64,000 nt of DNA from Straminergon stramineum (Eukaryota > Streptophyta > Bryopsida > Hypnales > Calliergonaceae), in NCBI GenBank assembly GCA_963920665.1, contig OY987265.1:41049001-41113000 (forward strand), read 5' to 3'. Shown one piece after another: positions 23,700 to 36,339 of the stretch. Each line of letters opens with the position of its first letter. The first letter of the stretch is position 1. The position numbers and the translations under genes are program-made. The notes under the pieces are model-generated. The model had not been told where the DNA came from. It saw nothing but the letters and a program-made list of their open reading frames with translations, and did not search any database.

Positions 23700-25013
23700 G
23701 CACTATGAGATCAAGGTGAAAGAGTTTGATAGTTCAATTTTTATATTTCATTCAATTTCCTATTGTTAGATTTGGAAGTGATGTTCCTTCATCTACTATG
23801 GTCGATGTCTAGCATCATTTGTGATGAAGTATTGTTCCATTTTCTCAGGAAAGCAAAGCATGTTAGCTTTTGGTAGACGCTTCCCTAGATAATTTTTCCT
23901 TATCTCCTTGCCTTTTACAAAGTATGGAACTAAAGGTTGTCCTTAATATTTTGGGTAAAAATATTAAACTATATTGGTGCAACTATGGATTAGAGATATC
24001 CCATAGGCCATGAAATGTCATCCATTATTTGACTTTCTTTCAACTCTTATTCCATATTACATTGGAATTCTAATCCAATTTGGTATTCTTGGAGAAAGAC
24101 AACAATTGATAAGACTCAATCTAATCAAATTGAGTTATCTTCTCTTGCTAGAGTGAGATTTTGGTCACTCGAACCTAGAAGAAGCTACAAAGAGGGTTCA
24201 AAAATTTTGCACATCAAGATGGTACTTAAATTTTGCACCTCAATGTTACAAGGGCAAGACCAAATCCTCAATTTATAGAGAAGACAACATATTAGATCAA
24301 AGTTCATGATTGTCATTATAGGGCTTAAAGTTTCATGGGGAGGATCCAAAGCTCATTGTAAAGAAAAGACAACTTGGTATGAATGATTAGATTGAATATT
24401 ATCAATTGTTGTCATTCCAAAAAAATTACAAGTTGAAACAAAATTTGAATGCAATTTAGAATAAGAACTAGTATGCCTTGTGCCATTGCCATAGCCAAAG
24501 TAAAATAAAAATTCATTTTCTAATTTTTTTAATTCATAAAAACTTCAAAATTCAATATATTTTCCATTGTATGTTGGAATGCCATGAAACAAAGCCCTTG
24601 CACCCCTCCTCGTTGGGGGCTTTCAAACCAGGGGACGCAAGGTCCATGAGATCTCAACATAACAAGCAAACAAACAAACAACCTAACAAGGTATGGATTC
24701 TTGGAAGAATTGAAAGAGTGGCCAAACAAATGGTAACATGTTGTAACTTTTTGGATGTCTCTATTGTACAATACTTTTGTTTTTCATGTGCAATATATGA
24801 CAATTGCAATATGTGTCATGATATTGCAATTTTTTTATCATAAAGTGAACAAAACATGCCACTAACTATTGCATGCTCACTTGTTCAATTATTGAAGGTG
24901 GGTCATCACAACTATGGTTTGAAATCCCTCAATTTACACTGCTACCCCAGGATATGATTGTATGCAAAGAAGAATCTCAGTCACTACTTGCTTCTTGTAG
25001 TCTTGTCTATTAA
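23700..25013. other. Intergenic, nothing recognised
   Basis: AT-rich sequence downstream of the UGT stop codon, which would include its 3' UTR. No other gene seen. Confidence 0.35.
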
Positions 25014-28000
25014 CTACAATTCTTCATTGACAGAAGGTGTGTCATTTGCTTGCCGCAAATACTCTGCGAATGCTTTTATATTTCTGAAGGAGGAACCGGA
25101 TTCAGTCACACCTTGGTGCAGGATTTCGTTTAAGCGTATCGCATTCTTCCTCAAAACCAGACCCTCCTCGTCCACCATTAAACGTCTGATAGCATTCTCC
25201 ACCTGATCTCTGGTGGCAGAAGTCTCAAAGTCACGGCGGACCTTGAGAGCAGCTCCAGCGTCCACAACCCACCTGCTCACAGCAACAACACCATATTCTC
25301 AATGCAAGAGAGTTTTGCCATTGTCACATGTTTCAATTGGTTAAGGAGAGGCAAATTAAGACCGGTAATGCTTGCTCCTTGCATGTGCAAATTTTCAACA
25401 AGGTGGGTATGAAGTAGAAATTTAACTGGTCTGCCAATGAGAGAAGTTTGAGAAAAACCCTCTACAACTAGCCCGCATTAACTTAATGAGTGCAGATCCA
25501 CCTAACATAATCTAAATGCAAGAGAGTTTCACCATTGTGGCATGTTTTGATTGGTCAAGCAATCAAAGGAGTCAAACAAGTGAACTCTCCTACATTGAGA
25601 TTATGTCCAATAATTGCAAAATAGGTCAAGTCATCAAAATCACAGGTCAGTGCCAACCTTGCCGCCCACGCCTAGGATGCTAGGACGCTATGTAGGTCCT
25701 AACTAGTGATTATTCTTTATAACTTGGCTTGCTTTGCAATTACCTAGTCCATAATGTATTAGCCTCTCACTTCAGAATTCAACTAGCCTTTCTTGTAAAG
25801 ACAAACTCTACAGAACCGGGGTGGTCATATGAGATTACACTCCATAGTTGCCAATCAATTCCAGCAGTGAAATTGGCAGACTCCTAGCTGGAAAAGAGAT
25901 GCTGTTAGAAAATGAATCGCCACACCGTTGGTTCTATTCAGTGAATGATACACTATTTTGTAGATTTTACTGTGAATTTAAAAACCATGTAGTTGTGGAT
26001 CTCTAGATGGATAATATTGGAACACATATATTTAGCGAAAAAAGAAAATCTCAAACTCCCACTTGAGCTTCCCTAGTTGATCGACTCAAAAGCTTCTCTT
26101 TCCTCTCTTTTCATGGCGGTCCAAGGTGAAGGCCAGGACCTCATCCAGAAAAGAAGTTCGTTTACCATCGGGGGGCACTTCAAATCATGAAGGATGCTAC
26201 ATAGAATGCACGGTGTAGATAGACAGGAAGTGTAGTAGTACCTGGAATTCATCATTTGTTCAGCCTGAACGGGCCATGTTAGCATTGGCACACATCCACT
26301 AATGCTTTCGACTACAGAATTCCAGCCACAATGAGACAGGAAGCCGCCAGTGGCAGGGTGTTGCAGGATCTGCACTTGGGGGGCCCAACTTGAAATAACA
26401 CCACGGTCTCGAATCCTCTTTATAAAGCCTGCCCAAACAGAACCATTCCAGAGAACTTAATAAGAATTCAAAAAACAATGGCTACGATGACCATGTTTGG
26501 ATTACATAAAGTAACCGCACGCAATTGAAACACCTACCTAAATGGTGGGACATTCCGAATTCGACCACAATTAGTACAAATCAACTTCGGAATGTACACC
26601 TCAACATTATAACTCGAGTCGCTTCTGCACATGGCATCCAAATGATGCGTTTCGGGGTTCCTTGGAGTCCTCTTAGCTTCACCAACAAGAATATTTAACA
26701 AATTTGAATATTCTCATGATAGAAACTATGCTCACCGCTTAAACTTTAGCATTAGGTGTAGTTACAAGAAGAGAGGGAGAATAGTTCAGCTACCTGGGAG
26801 CAAATTGTCAAAATCAATCGAAGCCACGCCAGGAGGGGGTCGCACCACCCAGATGAAGCGTTGATCACTGGCTTCCAGACCTAACCCCAGCTCTATCAGT
26901 TGAGAGTCTGATAACTCAACAACGGAGCCGAAGGCAATGTAGATGACTGACGATTGGGGCTGCTGATCAAGCCATTCCAGTACCGGATCCCTTTTCACAG
27001 TAGCAGCTCGTTCTTCGCGAAAAAACTCTTTGGTGAAGACAGATGCTGGTAATAAAGGGCCGACAGGAATGATTCTCTTAAGCTGAACTCCATAAAGAGG
27101 ATATCACGTCAGTCACAAATCTAAGTTCACAATCTGTAGTTGAATTATTAGACCTTAAAATTCAAGGTTAAGAATTTAATGTTTTAAGTGCAGGTGCAAG
27201 TGTAAAGTTCCTGCATAACAATTATACTTTATAAATTTAAAAGTCGAAATATGCGAAACATCTTATAAGAGCTGTCTTGCTGGGAAACCATCAAACTGAA
27301 CAAATTGATTTACATCCAGACCTCTAAAAAGACATTCTGGAATATCCTTCACACTCTCATTCCTGTAGCACATACGCGAACTATATGTCACATCTAGTCA
27401 GTATTTTGCGACCGTAGACAGTCAGGTTCAGATTATATGATTTCATCCTAGCTCTGCCATGAAATGGCGGATGTCGCAACAAAGAACAAAAGGAATGTTC
27501 AGTACCTTGGAAGATGGAGCGCCTACTTGGTAGTACTCATTGAGGGCGTCAAATACAGGTGACTCGAATTCATATAGCGAGTTTACAAGCAGTCCAGATG
27601 CCTCCTCGCGTATACATCTTGAAATTTCCATTATGAGATGGTACTTGAGCCCAACCCTCTGCATAGGTTCAACAAAATCCAGTGGGTGGAGAGGTGGAAT
27701 GCAGGGTATTTCCACAGGCTTAAGCTTGTCGGCTTGAGAATGGTCAATCGGTATTATCCCTTGAGCTCGCAGAACGGGTGCATGAAGCACCAACGAAAGC
27801 GCTGCTGCTGTGTTTGCCCACATAAAGTAACTGCACATCCATAAGCCATATCTCTTCTCTTCAACACATTGGACTACTTGCTCTATTTAGCTACTGATTT
27901 AACCAAGAATTTATTTATGACAAAATTTGATTGAGCTTACGAAGTAAAATGTACATCACACAAGGCCTAAGTAATTTCATATCACCAGAATCAGGTCAAA

Positions 28001-28898
28001 AAATAAATAAAAATCGAACTAAAGAAGTCCCCGCATAACCTACTCTAAACTGCAAAAAATAAACTTGAGACCTATTTGGGACCTCTTAAGTCTTAAGTGC
28101 TTTAGAGGTCTAAAAAAATTCACAGCAATAGAATCAAATTGAAGATATAAAATTCTATGTCATGATTGATCTCAAAAGTTGTGGATAACTTTATTTGATG
28201 TACGACATGAGGAGTCCTAAACTCATATAGAAACGAAGTAGGGATGGACTCTGAGAGATTTTAATCACCTGTCGATATGGAGAGGCTTGGTAATCTTCAA
28301 TACCCACGTCACGAATATGTCAATGATGGCACAGGAGGGTGGTGCCCAGTCTTGAGGAAATTTCACCAAGCCTTCCAAATACTCCTCCATGGCTTTCTTC
28401 GTTCTCTCCTCGGCAGTCTTTAGCAGCACCAAGTGACTGTCGCTGGGTTTGTACTCTTCCCCGTTGGGAAGAGCCACCACCCGGAGCCTTCCCGTCTCGT
28501 CACCCAAATGGCCAGTGGCCTGCAAAGAGTACAACACGATTTCAACTCCTTCACTTGTTGTGGTATGATTAAGGCCCAAGAATTCCTGGCATTAAAATGA
28601 ACCCAAATTTGATGGATTCCATTTGTGAAAAAACAAATTCAGACAGGGCTAACTTTGGTATGATCATCAGGATCAGTGAAGAACATTCCATTGCATGTGT
28701 TGTTCAAAAAAGAAATCACAGTACCAATTATACCTTGAGCGTGGAGATGACGCTCTCGGCGTTAATAAAAGATACGTGGACCCCAACGGCGCAAAGCTTC
28801 CTTGCAAAGATCAGATTTGGCACCGCATGGCTCACCATTGGCCCCGCAAACATCACCACATGGGGTGCGTCATTTTCTACCACAATTTGCAACCCCAT
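25014..28898 (-). CDS. Family-1 UDP-glycosyltransferase, six exons
   Basis: Transfers a sugar from a UDP-sugar to a small acceptor in the cytosol; the acceptor cannot be predicted. Exons, in coding order, are 28898-28734, 28585-28269, 27830-27506, 27082-26794, 26428-26242 and 25272-25014. All boundaries are GT-AG and the phases fit, giving 513 residues (family usually 450-500). The likely catalytic His is His24 (PMVSHAVPN) and its Asp partner Asp144 (CAIIDIFVTW). The 44-residue PSPG donor-binding box runs from WAPQV (Trp381) through HCGWNS to QAEQ (Gln424). The C-terminal exon carries DQVENAIRRLMVDEEG. Five introns is many for a plant UGT. The fourth donor sits just before GFIKRIRDRG, leaving the PSPG box in its own exon. 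If intron 5 were retained the protein would stop early. The start is the first ATG of the N-terminal beta strand (HVVMFAGP). Confidence 0.9.
28035..28125 (-). repeat. Intronic repeat related to the F-box intron elements
   Basis: Within UGT intron 2. Read on the minus strand, ACCTCTAAAG, CCCAAATAGGTCTCAAG, TTTAGAGTAGGTTATG and GGGACTTCTTT follow the same order as in the repeat at 51594-51796. Probably a diverged member of the TTAA-bounded family. Confidence 0.45.
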
Positions 28899-29269
28899 AA
28901 CACCTCCCTCTGCACAACAAAGATCATCTTAAAAAACAACAGAAAAATCCCAGGCTAAGAAGCAGCAGCAACGCAGTCCTATATTCAAGCGCAATTCAGA
29001 ACACCAATTAACCCTAAAGTCACAATGAAAGTCCCTGCGAGAGGACTCTTGGGATTTCGGGAAGACTTCTGTGAGCTCAATTTTGGACATGATTTTATGA
29101 AAAAAAAATTGAAACAGGAAATCACAAGTAGCTTTTGGGGAATATAATTTTTATTTCAATTGGTGTTTGGGAGCAAAAGTTACTGTATTGCCACCCTAAG
29201 TCTGCAATGCACCGAAGTCCAAAATGCAGTTTGATAGGCAGCACAATGAAAATCACAGAAAATTGAACT

Positions 29270-29880
29270 TTATTAATTTTTAATTTTTTTCTTAAAGATT
29301 ATATTTTTTGTCTAAATGTAAAATTTTGATTCCTTTGTAGTGGTAAGAGAGTTCTGGATAATTTTGTTTTGGTGGGCAATTTAAACATCTTCTTGAAAAA
29401 ATAACTTAATATAGGATTTGATATCGATTATAACTTTTTGAAAGCAATTTTAACAATTTTACAACAAAAATGGTTAAAGAAGGTTAAGTTTGTTTGTTAG
29501 AACAATCTCACCATTGGGATTAGTATGTTTAAATTCCATCTTAGAGCTATTAATGATTTGTTTTTTTGTTCAATTTTGAACCTACTTCTACTTAACAATT
29601 TTTTAATGAGTGAGAGTGAAGTGTTTTTTTCCAAATTTTTTTCCTAGACTCTCAACTCAATTCTTCAACATAAAAAATTAGAAATCCAAAATCTGTTGTG
29701 CAGAATTTTTGATTCAAAGGCAAAACATATAGTTGAGCAAGGTGCAAAAAAACTTGATTTCTTCACTTTAAATGAAGATATCTTTCAATCTACGGGTTCA
29801 AAGTTTCTGAAATTTCTTCCACAGATTCTTATGATACTCTTGTGCATGATCCTACGATTAGATATGTTAAAACAATCAGG
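29270..29880 (+). repeat. Dispersed repeat, copy 2 (partner at 12240-12830)
   Basis: Same orientation and block order as copy 1 (see there). It lies between the UGT 5' end and the duplicated block at 30 kb. No ORF or terminal repeat was identified. Confidence 0.6.
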
Positions 29881-30012
29881 TTTTAAACTTTACTGCTCTG
29901 TGCAGTAGAAATGACAGTGTCTTTTGATGAAAAAAAGCCCTTAGATACTTTAAGGATTAATGCAAAGAAATTCAAATGATTTCTGTCTTCAAAGGTCGGT
30001 CTAAGCCGGCGC

Positions 30013-32405
30013 GGCATTTCTTCCCTTCTGATGAAATTTCAATACACTCAGCAATGAATCTTACAGGCCAAGTACATAGTGCGCACCATTGCCAGAGCTG
30101 ATCGACAAAGAAACGACAGCAGCGAGAAGCAGCAGCATCGTTGAATTAATCCTCGTGAACACCACTTTGGTCGCCATCGATCTCGGAGTCTTGATTGCAG
30201 CAAACTGGAAGCAGAAGTCTAGAAACTAAGGAGCTAGAGAACGTTGCGTATTCGGAGCCGGCGTTTGAGCACCGATCGATCTCGCTAAGACTTCACTGAA
30301 AAATTGGCACCCACAGAACTACTTCGCTTGAAACGCTTGAAACGCTTGAAACTCAGTACAGAACAAGATTGAAGCTCGTGTAGACTCGCTCGTCCTGTCA
30401 AGGAATTGCATTGAAGAAATTCTGGTGCCCATCCCAACGATATGGACGGGGATGTGTACTGCTCTCCGTACTCGATCATAGATTACTTTGTGAACATTGG
30501 GATGAGCGCGTTGTTTGCAAAATGTGAGATGCTGATAATTATGTACCAAGAGCTGACTGTACTATCTAGAGAATTGGGATCTTTACTGAGGGCTGCAGTT
30601 GAATATTCCATCTTTGACCGTTTGCTACTGGTATTTTCAATCACTGTTCAACTGTATTTCCGTAAGTTACTCTCACAGCTTCGGTGATCCTTCATACATA
30701 ACATTGTATAACAAGGCAACGGTTCTTCCCCACGCTGGGAAGGTAGTATATGATTCCCTGGATGCCTGTGAGGGAATCAACAGTAAATGCAAGGATTGGG
30801 GTTGGCTGAAGGTAATAATCAGTTAATGCAAGGATGGGGATTGGCTGAAGTGCCTTACAAAACACTTTTGTTCAATGTGGGGATCCCCTTTTCAAGGATG
30901 CACAAACGAATCCCTGCCTCATTACTAAACAATGTTCAGTAAAATACTGGGGGGTTTGAAAACTTCTTGCATGCCACCATCTGAGTATCCAGTCAGTGAC
31001 CCCTTTGGTGTTAGTTGCAAGGGCATCCTCATTAGAATCCGGAAATTCGCCCGCAAAGTGACGTCCGCTGAAGTGGTAATGACGTTCATGGGAAGACATT
31101 CCACCTGTATTTGAATTTTAGGAAAACAGGACATTCATGTCGCCGCTAAATTAAGGTAAGAGTGTTTTTATCAACTGTCACATGGCACAGTCTTGATATG
31201 AATTATAAGCTTAAAAACTTCTGCCCTGGAAGACAGGCATCGTTCTTGAGAGGGCACACGAATTTCACTCTGCCATCGTCTCACTGAAAATGTCACGAAC
31301 ACTTCATTTTTCTTAGCTGTGGGCATTCAAAAGTTTCTGGAAATCTTGATACATGTCAGCATAATCTGAATTCGAAATTATACACTATAATTCGGCACTC
31401 TATGCAGGTTTATAAATTGACAGTGAACGATCATAAATTCAGAGAGCATTGTCCACTAAAACGGATGGATGAAAACAATGCACCCTACGTCTGCCATCGA
31501 TCACCCTTCCAATCTGAACGTTGTCCAGAAATTTGGATGTTGGGGCACTTAAGGGTTCAAAGTAAACTGCACCTAATATCATCCAAATAAGAAATTGAGC
31601 AGTGTTGCATTTTATTTTTATTTTCCAATCTTGTTGTCCCAGAAGTTAAAAGATTATTCTTTATTCTCTTCCTATGCAATGTGGATATTGTATTAATCAA
31701 CTAAAAACTCTCAAAGTGCTCAAAGTAGGTGCATTCAAAAACAACCCTAAACTCTTGTGAATAGAAGCAATACATTTTAGCAAAGAATCTATAAGGGTTG
31801 ACTTTATAAAGGGGTGGATCACAATTAGGTCCAATTAATCACCTTAACTCTTTAACACCTCTATCATTTTTCAAATTTTTGTACATTACTACTTATATCT
31901 GTGTACGAATGCATTACTTACCGAGCAATAACATCATTATGGTCATAAAGAAAGCTGCTCCTATCTTGCAAACAAGTCGCTCAATGATCCCAATGTTCAC
32001 AAAGTAGTCTATGAGTAGAGCAGTCTATACACATCGATCGTTGGGCACCAGAATTTCTTCAAATCCTTGACAGGCTAGGGCGAGCGAGTCTACACGAGCG
32101 TCTTGTTCTGCTTCAAAGTTTCAAGCGAATTAGTTCTGTGGGTGCCAATTTCTCAGAGAAATCTTCGGGAGTAAGCTTCATGTTGTATTGAAATCTCACC
32201 AGATGGGTATAGAGAAAAATGACGCCTGCCTTGCGCAGAAGGTTCTATTCCTATCAAGACTGCCATGTGACAGTTGATAAAAAAACACTCTTTAATTAGT
32301 TAGCGAGAACCGGGATGTTTTGTTTTTCAAAATTCAAATACAAGTAGCATATGCTTCCCATTCTCGTCATTACCACTTCAGAGGACGTCACTTTGCGAGG
32401 TATGT
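30013..32405. repeat. Inverted, rearranged duplication
   Basis: Three blocks occur twice in opposite orientation. 30290-30545 pairs with 31960-32150 (shared GGGTGCCAATTT, GAGTCTACACGAGC or its mirror, AACATTGGGAT or its mirror). 30013-30050 pairs with about 32170-32250. 31035-31200 pairs with 32255-32405 (shared GTCATTACCACTTCAG, AATTCAAATACA and CATGTGACAGTTGATAA or their mirrors). Block order differs between the copies, so at least one further rearrangement followed. Low-confidence frames in both copies of the last block share a HYHF.GRHFA peptide. Confidence 0.65.
30065..30177 (-). CDS. Possible first exon of a secreted protein
   Basis: ATG at 30177 on the minus strand opens about 37 codons with a typical signal peptide: basic start MATKVVFTR, then hydrophobic MLLLLAAVVSLSI, then small residues. 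It ends at a good donor (CCT|GTAAGA). The upstream region is GC-richer, as expected for a plant 5' UTR. No downstream exon could be identified, because the sequence runs into a dispersed repeat. It may therefore be a gene fragment. An inverted partial copy of the upstream region lies at 31960-32250 and lacks this exon. Confidence 0.35.
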
Positions 32406-32761
32406 GGCAGCTTATGTGGAGATGAGATCGAGCAGACGACTGCCGTGGAGGCGAGTGCATATTTTCTACACTTGGGGGTATAATGACACCTTAGCACATC
32501 TCTATCCGAAGATGACAGTTTCTACTGTACAATCACCGAATGCTGCCTCTAACTTAATTGCAAGCTTTGTATTTGTCATGGGAAGTGGGAATTTCTGATT
32601 AGCAGTATCTTAAGTTATGGTGCACGATCATAATTCTTCCTTCTTGTTGTCTTCAATTTTCCAGAAGTTTGTCGTGCAAAGATCGCGCAGTGGTTGTTGC
32701 GAGGAGCTCTCCGATCCGTTGCCGTCTAACGCCCTTTCCTCTAGCTTTGTCAAACTTTATA

Positions 32762-32957
32762 CAGGTAGAACCTCTCTTAGTGCATCAGTGCATGGTGTGG
32801 GGACTATGTACTAATAGAGGTTTATGTATTTAGAGAGGCACATTTAGCTTTTCATCTTGAATCACAGGCCCACCACAAGCCCACCTACTATTCGCAAACT
32901 CCTTTTAGTGCATATTATGCATTAAGAGAGTTTGCACTAAGAGAGGTAAGTTCTACC
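32762..32957. mobile_element. Emigrant/pogo-like MITE, 196 bp, TA target duplication
   Basis: Termini CAGGTAGAACCTCTCTTAG and CTCTTAG-type mirror ending TTCTACCTG, each flanked by TA. Pogo-class elements insert at TA and start with CAG, and Emigrant MITEs of plants have termini of the form CAGTAAAACCTCTATA. The match in start, the ACCTCT core and the target site supports this class. No ORF. Confidence 0.7.
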
Positions 32958-32979
32958 TGTAATTTTTTCATGTGCAATG

Positions 32980-33803
32980 GATTAACCCCTAAGTACCTAA
33001 GCCTTTCCAAGTGTGTTTTGACTATGAAAAAAAAGCATAGGCTTATAGTTATCTCCACCTCCCCAAAATGTTGTTTTTTCAAAATCTAATTGTATGGATG
33101 TCTAAAGAGCTTGCTTATTAGTGTGCTTACCAATTTAGAGAGAAAAATTGCATAGAAGTTGTGAGATTATAACAAGAGAAATACACATTTTCTATTTTTA
33201 GTATGTCAACCCTCCCCACAAGGTTTTAGAAATTTGCATATAAAATTTTTTGGAGATTGGAGGTGACATGACCAACTAAAAATTTTGTTAGCACACTAAA
33301 ATGCACTTCCAAAAACCTTCAGTTCAAATGAAGAGCTATCAAACTCATTACACAATCCACCTTGCAATTGTTGAAATGCAATTTTTTTTAGTAAAGTAGA
33401 AATCACAATTAACTCCAAATCAACATTTGCATGTTTAAATTTTCAATGGTGAATATCATGAAAACACTTTACTCTTTCCATTGGGACCATTTTCAAAGCA
33501 AATGGATAAGAACAATTTTTTAGATCTCAAATCAAGTGAAATTGGCAAGCTTTGCTTAAAGCCAAGAAATCAAGTAAAATTGGCAAGCTTTACTCTTCCA
33601 CTAAGATACATATATGCCTTTGAGGACATCTCAAAAATCCAAGATTTCTCTTTTTCTGTGAAAAATAAAAAATTTCAGTAGTTAACCTTTGAAACTGCCC
33701 ATAAAAAATTTCAAAGTGGTCACAGGAATTTAACTGCCCATCCCAAAATGAGCCTGAAATTTCACGTCGACCGAATATGGTCGATGAGGCAGTTAGGGGT
33801 TAA
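32980..33803. mobile_element. TTAA-bounded element, copy D
   Basis: TTAACCCCTAAG at the left, GTTAGGGGTTAA at the right, with an 816-bp AT-rich interior and no ORF of note. The bases outside TTAA differ on the two sides, which fits TTAA itself being the duplicated target. Confidence 0.55.
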
Positions 33804-36118
33804 GGCACTTAGGATTTAAGAGTCTTATGAATTTTGTATTCACATCTAAAAGTGAGAAGTCAACCAACTTCTTCTCTCACAGCACTCTTTATTTACTACT
33901 AATTAAAAGAAGTTGTCAAAGGTTTGTAATTTTGTCTACACTTGTTCAATATTTTTTTCCAAATTTGAGTGAGTATGATTGTGATCCAAAAATAATCTTG
34001 TCTACAACATAGTTACTCACTGTTGCATGATGTTTCAAGTTCAAGGAAAATATTTCTTTGAAGAGATTATGGAACAAAAGAGGTACTATAACTTCCTTGA
34101 AGCTTGGTTAGAAAATAAATAATTAAAATGGTGCCTAATTATTTGGGAAATTACTGACATTAGTTTGTCCTCTAACACACACACACAAAAAAAAGGCCTC
34201 TTGTGGAACATCCATGCTAGAGGGCATTACTCCATTCATTTCCAAGCACACAATTTCATGTATATAAGAAATAACAAATCCATGCAATCAATAATAAACC
34301 ATAGAAATTAAGCTTTTCTAAACTCACAATATTTTTTCACTCATGACCATTTAGAATATCAAGGCATAAATGTATCTTAGGAAAATTGCAAAAACGGTTA
34401 CACACTTGCTAGTGTAGAATCCCATCCTAATACATTTCAGACTATAGTGGAAGTTTTAGTTTGCAAAAAAGTCTTCAAGAACAACAAGAGGTTTTGTGCC
34501 CATTCCAAGACCAAAACAAGGAAATGTAATGTTAATGAGGTACAACAAGTGTCTTCAATCCATATACACATGCTACAAATTTCACAAGAAGTAAAATAAC
34601 TCTAATAAACAAACTTAAAACAAGACACAAATCCACTCCAAATTTTTAAACTTGATTTCTTTTTAGCAAAACTCTGTAAAAACGCCATATATCCCATAGT
34701 AGAATTTTATACAATTCTGCAATAAAATCTAAGTGGCAAGATTTTCTACAAAGCGCTTTCGTTGCAACCCAACGATATCGGCAAATATTATATGATTAAA
34801 AAATACAAAAATATTTTAGGTAAAGAAACCGCAATAAGTTAGCACCCCTCCTACTCAACTCCATTGGTAGGTAGAAAAAAACACTAAAAGACAAGAAGAG
34901 TTCCATGAATTGTCTTACTAGAGTAGGTAAGTGGGAAAAGCATGATTCCATGTTTCATAGAAATTGGTCTAAAATCCCCGTCTGTAAATGTGGTGTAGTT
35001 ACTTGCTATCTAAGAATAGACACAAGTGACCATTTTCAAAGGCTAGATTCTAAAACTCACTTGAGGACTCTAGAAAAATTAATTAATTAATCAATCAAAA
35101 ATAAGAAATAAATAATGACTGCATAATTCATAGAAAATCAACTTGCTCCACACAATCTTGCATCTCTTCTTTGGTCAAAAACTATAAACATAAATTGCAA
35201 AGTTCTTTGCTTTACCATTTTGACCTTTGTAAAGTACAATCTCTCACAAACAAAGCATACCTCTTACATGCAACAAAACCTAACACATAACAAAATCCTG
35301 GCATACAAGGTACAGAGTTTAGGGTTTGGAAGTTAAGACAAAGGTTATGAGAATGTGGACACCTTCAATGAAAGTAGTAGTAACCATCCAAAAATTGTAA
35401 GAACAACTTGGATGAATGCCTAACTTATTTATAATTATATTTTAAAATTACTTGATTTTAATATATTGCTTTTGGAGCTATCTAATTGTTATTTGCACTT
35501 TAATGAATAATTAGGTAGAAAGTTGTCCAAGCTACTAGAATACTACAGTCATGAAATGGGATAGAAATTTCCACACTAAGAATTAGGCTTCTATTTCCTA
35601 AATCACACTCTACACTGCATTCCTCCAATTCTCAAGTTGTCTTCTTTAGAATCTTTATGGGCTTGACATACCAAGAACCTCATGAATCATTAGCATCACG
35701 TGAATGACATCCCAAGAGCTTCATCCTAACTAACCCCAATCTCTCAAGGCTACATGACTTATCTCATCATCACTAATATTATCCATGGATAAAAAAATTT
35801 ATATGACATCTCCATCCCAAGGCATCGAATGCTAATAAGCTAGGGCTCACACCTTGCAATGTCATACATTAAAATCATTCAAAATGTTAATGATGCATCT
35901 TTTCAGTCAATCAACCTCATTTGAGATTCAATTAGTTGCGCTTGCAATGCAATGTTGTTCTTGCTTCTTATAGATGCCTCCACTAGCTTCCAATATGGAC
36001 AATAAGATTCACAACCATTGTGATTCTCTTTGGTCATGTGATATAGTTACTACCAAAATAATTCATCAACAAGCCAAATACTCCAACAAATATCTTCAAA
36101 GAGCAAATTTCTTCCATC
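33804..36118. other. AT-rich intergenic DNA, no gene seen
   Basis: Contains an (AC)n-A tract near 34175 and otherwise unremarkable AT-rich sequence. No coding region was recognised on either strand. Confidence 0.4.
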
Positions 36119-36339
36119 CACTACAAGAGAAAGGGTGTTTTAAGTGAATTTTTAAGTATAGTCCTAGATATAGGATTACAAGTAATGACCTTTTAAGAGA
36201 TTTTTAGTAAAATTTTACTAGAAACACATGTATTTGTAGTAAATTTTTACTGAAAATCTCCTTAAAGGTCATTACTTATAATCTTATGTCTAGGACTATA
36301 CTCAAAAATTCACTTAAAACACCCCTTTCTCTTGTAGTG
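36119..36339. mobile_element. Palindromic MITE with CACTA ends, 221 bp
   Basis: The ends CACTACAAGAGAAAGGG and CCCTTTCTCTTGTAGTG mirror each other. The arms pair along nearly their whole length (about 100 bp each, with blocks such as TTTTAAGTGAATTTTT and its mirror, and AGTCCTAGA and its mirror). CACTACAAGA is a common start of plant CACTA elements. The trinucleotides outside (ATC, CAT) do not match, so the target duplication is unproven. Confidence 0.7.

Noticed and set aside
26073..26241. Extension of UGT exon 5 to a stop at 26073
   Set aside because: It follows a good donor and encodes no UGT C-terminus; the true last exon is 25272-25014 and fits in phase.
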